Assembly (NCBI GenBank): GCA_019843655.1
Contig: JACDQD010000006.1
Location: 19,114,246-19,178,245 of the forward strand
Source: Lethocerus indicus
Lineage: Eukaryota > Arthropoda > Insecta > Hemiptera > Belostomatidae
Length of the DNA: 64,000 nt
Direction of reading: 5' to 3'
Shown: positions 23,333 through 36,518 of the stretch, in pieces
How positions within the stretch are numbered: the stretch's first letter is position 1
Layout: every line of letters starts with the position of its first letter
The notes under the pieces: model-generated
What the model was told of the DNA's origin: nothing
The model's database searches: none
Seen by the model: the letters and a program-made list of their open reading frames with translations, nothing else
Program-made: the position numbers and the translations under genes

Positions 23333-26300
23333 CGTTGAGGAAATCTACGGAACCGCACAAAATTTATGAAAGCTCCATGAAAGAAAATCGTAAAATGTAT
23401 GAAAACATTAAAAATAGTCAATTAAAAAAGTTCAAACACAAGTGATGAATGTTGCTTTCGTCAAAATTTATGTATGGAATTTAAAAATTGTTGTTTCCCC
23501 CCTTTAAATATTCCCCGAACAAGCCGACGCAGAAATTGAAATATTATGCTTTCCTGGCAATATCCAGAGCGAAATTACCGCGCTTGCTACCTGCGACGTA
23601 AAACATTTACTTTATTTATATACGTCCTATTTCAGACAATATATTAAGTAGAATGCAATTTTATTGCGGACTCGCGGGGCGGAAAATTTATATTTTCGCG
23701 ATATAAACTCCGAAATTTATCGAATAGAAAATTTTTATAGTGAACACGGTCTCCTTCATTTCGGCTACGGTAATATCACGATAATTTTCGGATTTAACTA
23801 CACGGTGGGACTCGTCTTAATAATGATGTCATGCTCTTCACGCATCCTGGGCAGATGTCGACTTTAAGAAAAAAGAAAAAAGGAATTCATAATTTTGAAA
23901 AGGGTTGGCACCTGTCCTACTTTGTTTATTATAATAACTGAAAGTTGATCGCTTTATAAATAAACGCCAGTGGGGATCAAGAAAAATATTATATCCAAAC
24001 TTACAACTTCGATAGAGAATGTAAACTGGAACAATCTGAAATTCATTAACTTAGCGGAAGGACTTAGCCGATTTAGCATCCAACATCTTTGTACATTTGT
24101 CAAGAAGTCTCAGGCGTCGAATTTCCTAATTAAATTATTGTTATCTAGTTTTAATACGTTCTTCGGAACTACTACTTAGAATGGATGCAATTAATTTCCA
24201 TCCTGCCCAAATGTTGAAATATACTCGAATATCTGATTTTATTGAACGGCGCGTTTCATTTTATTTGTCCTTCATAATATTTTACTTGAAATTAACTTTA
24301 TCGGATTATGCCTATATGCGTACACACAACATGTCCATAAATCCATTAATGTTCGTATATATTTCAAATTGATTGATGGATAAGGAATCTCACAATGACC
24401 ACGTCACGATCTTGCTCCAGAGCTCATTAAAAATCAACAGAGATAACCTGTTCACGGTTCTACATCCGTCTGTAAATTTGAATTTGAAATCAATAATAGA
24501 TAGGACGTCCTAAACTGTAAACCACCAATAAAACGTTAAAATGATCATGTATATCAATAAACAACTAGAACTAGTTATATCTCATTCGACAATGCGATTA
24601 TAAACATATTGTGCTCTAGTTCTGAATATGAAAAATTAGGACTCTGCTTTGATCGCTCAATATTTAACTAAACAATTAGAATATTTGAAAAATTCTCATA
24701 AACAACGTAGTTTACTAATTTATGGTGTATAGTTTGTATAGAAAGTAAATCCATCCCTTTTATTTTCCGAAAGGAATTAAATGCCACCAAGTTTCGCTTT
24801 CGTGTTTATATTAATTAATTATATATGGCCGAAATCGCCTTCATTTCAGGGAGGTCCAACAAGGCGAGTAGAAGTTTGTTAGTAAACCCGCAACATGTCT
24901 CCTAAAATCGGGCCCGGAGAAAAAATTAGGAGTGCGGGGGAGGAGTTATAACGTTATATTTTATAAGGAGGAATATTAAAAGTCCAGCAGGTGGGCCAAA
25001 CTGTGTAGTGTAAATATAGCCCGGGAGCTTCGGTCGATGCACCCCCCCACCTCGCCGATACCAGGTTGGTGATCAAGGAATAATTTGGCACGGAGGCACT
25101 TCCAACACTATCGTAACGTTATCCGCCCCCTTCTGGCACAAACCGTTCGGCAGTGCCATCCGAGGCATGCCCGCAAATTAATCAACAAATCAGGCCACGA
25201 CGGAGAGGAAGGAACGTTCGAGAAAAGGATACGATTCTCGGACGGTCCACCACGATGGACTGTCGAGCCACAACTCAACCGCTGTATTTCATTTGGAATA
25301 ATGTCTCAGATAGAGGGACCTAATTGAGGAGAATGGAAATATGTCGAGACAAGATCTATTATACGGCCGTGGCAATTATGGACAAAGTGACTACAGTCAC
25401 TAATACCAATTATCGAGTAAAGTGCGGTGTTCTCAGGTCATCTGCCAATTCGCATCCCCACAATTGTCTGAATGAATTGAGTTAGTTTATAAACTAACTC
25501 TTCGAGTTTTTACTCAGTGTTGTAATATTCCCGATATGTAATCCAATGTTGTACACGTTTTTCCACTATTCTATCCAATGCGTCCTGTATAGAGATATTG
25601 GTAAATTCTTTAAATAAAAAACTGGCACAGAGGCTAAATAAAAATCCTACCCTCGGTGTTTAGAGTAAGATTACGTTTTACACGAGTAGATTTAGTTCTG
25701 CTCCTGCCTACAGAGTTTAATGGTGCGTCGGGTTGGCCATATTTTATTTGGACTCGCAAACATGAGAGTAACAAGTGTGGCTAAAAATAATACAATTGTC
25801 GTGGAGAGTCTGAAAGGCCCCGGCTGATGATCCCGGAAGAGGTCTGGAATTTAAACTGTAAAAGTTTTGAATACCAGCACCCGGCACTCCCAAAGGCCGA
25901 GCACGTTGATCCCATAACTTAATTAAGGGCCAACGTTACACCTCATACGTCGTCTTAAAATGCTGTTACACCTCATCGTTGGACTATGTTAATACTGATA
26001 TCATAATCGTAACTCGACCTTTTCTGTAATCAGTTCAGCATATTTCTAAACATTAAGCAAAAGCTTTCAAACATTTATGCAGAACTTTATTCATAATCAA
26101 AATAATCTTCATAATCTACTTCACATAATACGACCAATATTTTATCCATTCGAATACTATTATTTAATGTATAATTTCATTACATACCAGTTAAACCCAA
26201 CAATGGATACATAATAAACTAAAGTCTAATATTTTATCGCTCGGTTTGAAGATTCGGCGCTGAATCGAAGCCAAAACATGGCAAGAAGTGAAGTGTTGTT

Positions 26301-29300
26301 TAAAAGTGGGCCTCTTCAAAGAAAAAAGGAACTCTGTAGATAGAGGCCGAAAAGTGAAAACATCTGTACATTCGAGACCACTATTGCACAGGGAGCGTTT
26401 AATGTTTTCCCCGTGGTCCGAACAAATTTACACTGTCGGTCGGAGCTTTATACTGGTATTGTCTTGAAGTCCGAACCAGAATAAACCCGAGGTATGTTTA
26501 TAAATATTGTTACTCCTCTCGGAAAGCTATTTTCCGCGTCGACCCGTACAATCCACAACCTTGGCGGGTTCTGTCTGCCTCGGTTCACGCCCGATTTATC
26601 TACAGCGATGAGTGTTTGTTACCGAGCGTAAAAATAATCGGTGATTTAGGGGCAATAATAATCATATTTCAAATGAAAGCAAAAGGGGCTTCCGACATCG
26701 AATAACCCGCGCATGGACCACAAATCAAATTGTTCTCGTTGTACTCGTTATATATTACGTAGATCAACTAGAGGTGTCTCTTTAACCGTAATAATGAATA
26801 GTTTTATAATTTAAATTAATTCATTTTTAGTAACAATAAATACTCGCCGGGTGATTGTTTAGAAAGACCAATCCTACCTCTGTAAAACTAGGTTACAGAA
26901 TCTTTCCCTAATTGAGTTTAATTTCAAGTAATAAGCATTTATCTGATATATTTAGTTTTTACCCAAGAATATATGGTGGGAAAACATTGACGAGAACACT
27001 GTACACGGCTTCTCATATTAAATAAAAAAACCTCGGGGGTGAATACAGAGAGGACTCTGAAGGTAAAAAACTAGATTTCCTAAAGGTCTAAACGGACTGA
27101 GGCCCTTTTTGAGTTCAGATACTCAAAAAAGACCTCTTTTGCTGCAAGTTTCGCCACAGGTTTAAAAGCAGAAACTATAAGCTATGTAAAATAAAATGTA
27201 AAAGAACTTGGATATTCCCGGCTCAACTCGGTTCATGTAATTTTATTTCAGATGGCAACGATTCAAATGGGTTACGGCGATTTTCATTGGGTCAAAAATG
27301 GATTAGAGAAATATATACGCGTTAGGGACTTGAGGCTTTACGCAAAAATACAGCCCGAGTCACGGCAATGGTTAAACCTTACGATTGATGAATCCCGAAT
27401 AACGAATAGTACTTGTAAATTTCATTAGTACAATTAGGTATTTATTTACCTGAACGTGAAATATTATTTAATTAAAGAACATTTTTCGCTGTTAAATGAA
27501 TACTGGCGGATTCAATTAATTGTCATAACAATATTGGGATCGCATCCTGCGATCTTCCACTTACCTAAATGAATAAAATATGCAATGAATTTAAAAGCCG
27601 TTGGAGTACAATTGGATATGAATTTAGGACAAATTTTGATATATTTTGTCAACCTATACGATAATAAATATGATGTCGTTTTCTGGACTAATAATGATTT
27701 AAATCGAAGTTTAATAAAATCTATATTTCTGTTTTATGTAAGTGAAAAAAACACTGTTGGCAGCCGATGGTCTGCTGTTGACAGCAGATCGATAGAATTA
27801 TATTCTAGTTCGTTGCCTAACTAGTCAACCCAAATAGTTATTTCCGGAAGAACGAAACTCCCTCGAGTGTATTTCGATTAGATTCGACAAAGGCCTCGGA
27901 AAATTTATAAGAACTTCAAAACTTGGCAGAAACAAATTTACACTCTGCATTTTGATTAATAAAAATATATTTATAGGTAAAATATAGCCATTTTACTTAC
28001 TCTGATATCTATCGAGTAAGGACTCTGGGATCTCAGGATTGAGTGTCCGGAAGTGTAGTTGTAGGAGAGACAAAAGAGACCTCAAACACAATAACAGCGT
28101 GTTCAATTAGGAGGGAATGCGTGTACTGCCGGCGAAGACAATGCACTGGGCACGCTACAGAAGCACCAATGGGTAGCACTCTCTCACTCTCTCTAACAAC
28201 ACTATCTTTACTGGCCCGCCGCTTCCTTTCAATTGAAAGGGAAACCTAACGCCAGTTACCGACATTCTCATGGACATTGGGGTAGGCCCGTTACAGGCAA
28301 TTTGAATTATTAACGCATCGTTCCCTCCAGTCCCCGCCAACTTTTCTTTTTCATTCTGAAATACCTCAACGCATATTCGGTGACTGAATGCTGAATTTAA
28401 TATACGGTCCTTTACTGGACCGGTTTAAGCTTCTTCGTCCATTAAACTAGATCGGACATAAGTGACTACTGAAGACCGCAGGAATGGCTACGATACAGTT
28501 ATGAAACTATGAATGCAACTTTTTGGAGTACACGATTCCTGTACTGTAAGTAAAACTATGTGGTGTTAACGATGGAACCGACGAGAATTACTGTTGAAAA
28601 ATCATATTCGTTGGCAGGAATTAATAAGTTGAACAGATCTATCATATCGAATGACTCCCTTTAGCAGCCGAACTAATAACTAAAATAGGATCTGGAGCGT
28701 GAAAATTGTGATTTGATTCGCAGTGTCATGAAGAATATTTAGAGCTCGTTATTCTAACTTTCTCTGCTTAATTTTCAGGATAAAATGCCCTTATTCCCAT
28801 TTAATTAAGGATTTAAACTTAAAAAATAACGATGTAATAAAGAAACACAGTATTGACTCATGATTGATTAATAAAATTAAAGTAAAAATTAAATTGCATT
28901 TCCTAAGTTTTAACTTTTCATTTTTAATCCTTATTTATCATTGTAATTACCACGAATTCGAAAGAACGCCTAAAAATTGACGATCAAATTTGACGACCTC
29001 AATAATTCTATAAGGTTTTATATGATGCTCAAACTTTCTTTTATTTATTTGTTTTTAATCTTCAGTATTTTAAAGATCGGCTAACACAATTGCACGGTGC
29101 GGCGGCGAACTAAACGATACATGTTTTAGGAGACAAAAAACAGGACAAAAACAGACGGAAAATTGGAAAGCGTTACGCGTTGGAGAGATAGTGGATATTC
29201 TAAAACTGGATCACTATAGTACGCCCCATGACAGTGGAGATGTAAACAGAGCAAAAGATATTTTTGTCGGGCAAAAAACCTACTACCAGCGCCGCCCTAC

Positions 29301-32300
29301 GACTGTGCGGTCAACGCCTACAATTTAAACAAAACATTATTCTCATCAGTCAGAATATAAGTAATGGACATTTTTCTAATAAATCCTCAATATTAAAACG
29401 ACAGTAAAATTCAAAATAAATTCCACCAAATAGGTTACGCATATCTCTCCCATATATCGGTTTTAACTTGTAAGTTAATATTCCCTAATTTGTACAATAC
29501 GAAAGTAATTGTAAATTTTTAATAATTCTATATATATGTATATACTTTCTTAGCATATTTTTAAACTTTTGTTTAAAAAAAGAAACCATAGGACTATAAC
29601 TTTTCAGTTGCGATTAAATTTTGGAGAGGAATAGAAAGATACAGCAATTAACCAATTCCTTACGATTTAGCTGAGATTCAAAGGACTATTCTAAAATGTC
29701 CACTTTAACTTGAAAGATGTAAGCCAAATGTTCTTGGCCTGGGAATAAAACGGTCCTTTGGTTTACTGTAGACAGATGTCTAAGGCAACGGAAAGTAAAT
29801 ATAAAGCGTGGTCAAATAAATAAGATATACAGACCAAATTAATGGTAGGGTTAATGACAGTTTATGTTGGTTTTCTGAAAAAATTAAAAAAAGAAAGTTC
29901 TTATTGGAATAAATTATCCTAAATATGGAGCTAAATAAAAGATTACGAGGGAGACAGGGAATAATTCAAATACGGAAAAGATGTTTCTAACTTGTTAATG
30001 TCGCACTTGGCCTTTATAAAGAAAATTAATTATTGTCAAATTAATTGGTTAGTTAGCCAGTAAAATTACATCGATTAAAATATAGCTCTTTTGGATATTG
30101 AACTAAATAAAGAAAATAGCTATTTACGAATTCAGGATGGTAGTTAAATAGGATCTGAAAGGTCAGTACCAGCGTCACTGTCACCGGTTGTCTGTGTCTA
30201 GGACGGTTTCTGTTTTCTGTTCTATTATTACCATTTCAAAAAAAGGCTGTTCAGGAATCGAAATGACTCGTAAAACTTAAGTTGATTTAAATTAGTAATT
30301 AAAAAATGCTGACGAAGTGCTTAACAGTGTCGCGTTTAATAGTGATCAGAGAAAGTTTAACTTAGGTAACTGGAAACACGGCGCACTTAATACTAAACCG
30401 GCATCACGGTTTCGATATCCGATTGCCTTTCACAGCGTTCTCGTGTTGTACGCTATAGAATTTCTAAACATCGGTTTTCCTGCAGAAAACGTACAACCGA
30501 AAATAATCCAAGAAGACGGTCTTGAACGTTCGTGACCATGAAATTGAATTGGGGCCGTCAGGGGAGAAGGTATCGTCGAGCATAACTTTGCCGTGTCAAG
30601 CGGGCAGACATTTCGCCGCCATTATGCCAAGAGCCGCCGGAGAAATAAAATCTACCATTAACGTCCTTCACAGCCACCCGCACCGCCCACCGAACCTACC
30701 CAAGAATTATTCGGATGTTGTACAGCCAACTGGACTATTTTAGAATATGCCGCGACTGAAAGGTTATTAAGTGCTTCAAAACAGATTTTTCAAATTTTGA
30801 CAAAATTTGAGCTTATTGAATTATTTATTATGCAGCGAGCATGTCGGTCTTCAGATCTGTTAAAAAATTCAAAGATGTCGAGTATATGAGGATAACCCGT
30901 ATGCGAGCATAAAAATTAAAATGAAGAATTTATTTTAACTTCTCCTTTGACTTTAGAGTAATGTCTGTCAAGGGTTCGTCTCTAATAGACTATGTATATT
31001 TCATTTATAACGTGTTCCTGGTAATGACCGGTCTAAAGGTAGTGCCTATACTGTACTAACCCGGTGTTCCAAATCTTCGGGAACGAGAACAGAGCCAGAT
31101 ACTACAGAGAAAAGGGAACAGAAGTGGGAGTCGGACGTATCGGCCACCCCTTGGAAACCTACCAATTTAATACTTTTTATAAGAAGACGCGTGGCCATTT
31201 ATAATTTTGAACTCTATTTCCGGGTGTTCCCTGCCCCCGGGACCCGCGATACCCATTTCCCAATTGGCATACCGGCTAAATTGGGGCCTAATCCCTAGGA
31301 AACAGTACAAAAACACTGCTAAGCAGATCTTTATAAGCGCAAGTGTAGTATATATGTAGTGTGTTTTTCGGGTTATTGGACAACCGCAAAATACAAAGGA
31401 GTAAAAAAGTAATAATGTATGTATGTCGAATTTGTATTCTACACTTTATCAATAAGTGTTTTATCTAATGCTGTGCGTTAAATCGGTTTATTAATAAGTT
31501 CAGACACAACAGTCGTAACTACCCACTCGTCTTCGTCGGGCGTCTCAGAATAGAATTTGATTCTATGATCATTTTGAAAATAAACGCGGTCTGCCATTTC
31601 TCTACTACTGCTTTAATCGTTCGGAAAGCTGTAAAAACATTCTATGACTAACTGATGAATCCAGGGGCACGAAACTGATGAACTGAGAGATACAAGCGAT
31701 GTCAAATTAAAATCACCGTAAATCCTTTATAAATCATTAATTTTTTTCGAAGTTGCTGGTTAGCTCAAGGAAATGATAATATAATTTTATATATTTCACG
31801 ATATATTAAAACTATTCAATTACTGACGAATGAAAACGTTGTTGAAATTAATTCACGTTCATTGTTTTAATTGGCTCCTGTTTTAAAAAGTGGGCTATCA
31901 TGCTTTCTACATATGTGGAAATCAAAGCGGCTTCGGTATTTGACTTTCTTCGCGAGAAAGCATCCGTCGCTCATTGGACTAAAGAGGTGCGGGATTATCC
32001 ACTTGGGGAAACTGGGCACAGGGGTTTAACGGAAAAGTGCGACAGGTGAGGAGGAAAAGTGGAAAATGTGGCTTACATATCTCGTGACTGCAAACAATAC
32101 CTTAACGATTCGCCTGGGAGAGTCAAGTAAAAATAAATTTGGCAAGTTTTACGCGCCGTGAGCGGCAGACGGCCAAAACGAAATGGAAGCGAAACACTTT
32201 CGAAAGACGAAGATGCACCGAACGCATTCCTAACACAAGTTCTTCGACCCTTATCACCTGTTCGGATATTATAGGATAGAGGTACTATTGTTTTTGAGCA

Positions 32301-35300
32301 AATCGGCAAACGATTACGTAGTAATATTTTAGTAATCTTCCAGTACTGATGTGCGCCGTGAAGGGAACGCGTAAAACCGGTTACGAAACTTTAATAATGC
32401 GAAAACAAAGTCTTAGAAAAAATTAATGATTAAAAGGTGGTAAGGTGGTTACCAGAGGATTTGGAAAAATCAAAAGTCCATATTGCAGATGGTCGAAGAA
32501 AAATTACCACGAAAGAAATAATAAAATGATACGTTAGAAGACGGAAATTACGTCCAAAGTCGACGGAAGAAGTAAAACAATGTTTTGATCACCGTTAGAA
32601 AATTACGATAATAAATTATGCCGCCTGGCGTGTGTCCAATTCGGGCCGAGGAAATGAAGAACTACTCATTTTTGCCGGAAGTAGCAGCTGAATTCTTTTT
32701 TATGGATAAGTTTAAACGGAAGTGACGCACGACCGTTAAAACTTAATAATTAGATTAATTAAATTTAGCGATTTCACATCATATCTGAATAGACTTATGC
32801 GGTGACAGGACTTTCCCTATGCTCCCTATTGTCGGCAACTAACGCGCACCCTTGAATGTACCCACCATATGTTCCGATCCTTTTTGACGAGCCTCTAATT
32901 CTGCCTCGTTATTTTGGCGACCCACCAATTCGCTATTGACTTACTTATATTCGTTACGACCTAGTTATTGCCGACCTTAACCCGCAAGTTCAATTAGGCA
33001 CTTGGAAAGATTCCTGGAATAAAAACGCACCGCACGCCTGACGCCGACTTATTCGATTTTTGCCCTCAACTTGTGCTCCCTTCTAAATTTGACGAAAGAT
33101 AGAAATAGATAGGGACCCGATTCCTGCTTAAATCGTCTATTGAAATTTTAGATGGAGTAGGGCGTTAGCTCATGGTAGTTTATGTAGTTCAACTGTTTAT
33201 CTTTACTGTAGTAATATCTACAGTAAATTCAACATTGACTTTGAAATAAGTTGTATGTTAAATTATATTCAAAACGATATTATAATGATAATCTAGCCAG
33301 CAAATTATAGTTCGTTCGTTATGAAAACAGAAATGTCCATTCAATGGTAGCATTATTAAAAACAGTTTAGTTAAAGCGAGTGGCCCAGAAAGCTCAGTGG
33401 GCCTATTTTTACAACCTAACGTACAAAAGTCCCTGCTGGTATATTAAAAACGAGGTATAATAAATAGGTCCGGGGCACGTTAGACAGACACGGGACAGAT
33501 TAACACATGGTTTCTTGGGCCGTTCTTCAGCCGGGGAAACTTAAACATTAGAAAAGTCGTATTTCATCGACGTCCCGACAATGTTGGTCGAGCTCCAAAC
33601 ACGAAGTGACATAACGTGATGCCGGCAAGGTCCCTTCCTTCCTATCAGTCGGCCTGCCCAGATAAACTGTACAGATAAACTGCACAGAGGGTTAGCACTT
33701 GAAGGCTGAAGAGAAAATAAAGTCGTACACGAATGTGCACCGAGGTCACCCGTAACGACGCTGAGGACGACTTTATTTGTGCCCATCCCACGAATTACTG
33801 GTTTATCCAAACGTACACTCGAATATATATATTTCCAATTTAATTTTAACCAATAGCTTATGAGGAAGCAATTCCGAGTTCTTAAAAATACCGTACAACA
33901 AAATATATATTTAAAGTTGTAGATTAATGAAACAAGAAAATGATGGGAGCTACTATTCTAAAATATGTATTACCGCAGGAATTAAGACATTCATTTTTAT
34001 AATTAGAATTCTAAATAATATTAACGTAAAAAGCAGCACCTTTACAACATATAGCCTTCAAGGCTAGTAGTCAGAATTACCGAATATGTGCATTCCGGCC
34101 GACACATATACACACCCAAGGACAGCTGCATTTCCTTGGCCAGAAAATTAGACCCCAAGCAGATATTTTAAACAGAAATATATCAATTGCGAAACAGTGG
34201 GTTTTTCAATCAGCAAAATATCATTGAGTCGAAAATATTTAAAATGACAAGACGAATATACAATCTCTCCAGTACACGTTTAAACTGGCGTCTTAATGAG
34301 AATAATCTACCTCAATGTCACTCGGAAATCATTTTCACAATTTGAGAAAACTGTTACACTACTATGTGCCGCAATGAACATAGTCACTGGACGAAAACCG
34401 AAAAGATCTTTTCAACATTTTCACACTGTAAGCACTTCAATAAAGTAATGAAAAATGCACAACGAACTTAAATCGCGGAAGTCGTCCATAACGATCGATC
34501 ACTTGGGTTGTAAATTATTAATTTGAGGAAATTTTTTGTTATTATAAATATGAACTGGAAAGAAACGTTCTCAACAAAATAATTGTATTACTAGCACAAT
34601 AATCGAAACGGGATGGTAGAGTCGTATCTTAGAGTTTTTAAAAAAATAAATTATATCCCACGAGGAAGAATGATAATGGGGGAAACACTCGACATGACGG
34701 CACTCCGGCGATTGCATTATCACTGCACCAAACCCGCACAAAGATGAATCACCCCGAGATTGAATAATGAAAGCGAGCACTGAATCGCACTGCGAGCGAA
34801 ACAATTCGTCGTGTCGGAAAACAATTGTGACCGTACTTACCATTTCATTTTTGCTGTCCCGTTGCGAACACTCTGGGCGGAGTGAAAATTATATTCGAAC
34901 AAAAGCACTGGTAATTACTTTCGGCTGTTCACCTGTTGATGGGGAACGGCGATTGGAGCGCAAATAGGAACTGAATGCGAGTTGTTGGAGGGGCGGTCGT
35001 CTTATAGGCTAAGAAGGGGGGCCCCGGGGGCCTGAGACGCGGCCGCCCCACCACCGCCGCCCTCCTCCACCGGCCAAAACTCCACTCAATCACCCTCGGA
35101 CACACGGCCCACATTCCCCTCCAAAAACTATCCTTCTTACCTGCATCCCTCCACCTCACAGATAACAGTATCCAGTATCCCTCCACACCCACTATTCCCT
35201 TTCCTCTTTCAACTTATATTTCTGCTTCTTATATTTTTATTATAATAACGGAACTTTCAATATTATAGTAGTCTATTTTGAATGCCGCTGGACAAAGATT

Positions 35301-36230
35301 TAATTAGATGCATTAATATAAGGAAGGAACGTTGTGTTTTCAAAAGTACCAGATACCTCTTAAAGCAGAAACTCTGTCAATATTTTAGGCGAATTTATTG
35401 AAATTAAAACAGTACAAATTAAATAAGTAACACGCTTTTTCTGAGATCAACACCAATGCATCAGATTATTATTTTATTGTTATTTTACCCTGAAACAGAC
35501 GAAGATATAAATCTTCTAAATTTTGTGAAGATAAATAATGATACTAAAAAATGGATAAATGTACTGATAAATACTGATAACTGATAATACTGATAAATTC
35601 TTCAGGAAAATAACATTCATACGTTTTAATATATACTGTAAATACTATAAATCATAGTACGAGGGGCGATACATTTTACTAATGGCCCAATGACAATTAA
35701 TGATGCATTAACTGCTTTTTCCGTTTCACAGCCTTTCGCCAGTATCTATTGAATTGGCGGACTAATATTTACTGGGCTTTGTCCAGCTTAATTTTACGAA
35801 GGGCCTCGTGGAACAAAACTGCGTCTGGCACGAGCCGGGACTCAGGTGAAGTTGGCAGACGGCCTGAAGAGGAGGGTTTAGGCTTTACTTCATTTTACAA
35901 ATAGTTTATGCGAGATGAGATTAACTGAGAGATGAAAGAATGTAAATATTCCTAAGCCTTTCCTACATGAATGCCGGCTTCCTACATGTATTTCGGTTCG
36001 AATTATATTCGATCCAAAAATACATTTATTGTTTTAGTCATGGTTACTGTTTCATTTCAGTGATATATTACCGCAGTATCCTCTAATAATCCCGTCCAAT
36101 TACATCCATGTGACATAGCTATATTTCTTCTCGATGACAATTTTATTATTGCTAAAGAGATGAAAGACAGTTACTAATTGTAAACTTTAGGATTTCTTTA
36201 TTTACTCATGAATGAATTGAAATATTCGAT

Positions 36231-36272
36231 CACTAATATTAATAATAATAATAATTATTATTATTATTATAA
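36231..36272. repeat. AAT/ATT palindromic microsatellite
   Basis: A run of TAA triplets passes directly into TTA triplets, so the block is self-complementary and could extrude as a hairpin. Confidence 0.9.
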
Positions 36273-36472
36273 GACAATATTTAGGTTTCATCTCTATGGA
36301 ATACAAAAAGTTTATTTCACTATCAAAGTCATAATATAACTGATTAAAATAACTGATTTTGATGGAGAGTACAATTCGACCTGTCTGAATTCACTTAAGA
36401 TTAAAATCAAACTCAATGTCATGTTCATCACGCATCAATAAATGTTCTATTAGACTTTTAATAATTGATTGA

Positions 36473-36518
36473 ACACACACACAACACATGCGCGCGCGCG
36501 TACCACACACATACACAT
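36473..36518. repeat. Alternating purine-pyrimidine tract (CA/CG)
   Basis: An ACACACAC run, then GCGCGCGCGCG, then CACACACATACACATGC. Alternation over more than 40 bp, including pure CG repeats, is typical of Z-DNA-prone sequence. Confidence 0.85.

Larger units (their letters stand above)
21071..36230. other. Long noncoding region without recognised genes
   Basis: About 15 kb with no protein-like exon on either strand. Composition is mixed, with many CpG dinucleotides and local GC-rich patches, for example 24900-25300, 28100-28350 (with CTCTCTCACTCTCTCT near 28180) and 34980-35190 (GC-rich, with CCGCCGCCC). This texture fits regulatory or conserved noncoding DNA, but homology cannot be shown from one sequence. 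Confidence 0.5.

Noticed and set aside
25085..25327. 80-codon frame in a GC-rich patch
   Set aside because: No recognisable domain, no splice context, and composition explains the low stop density.
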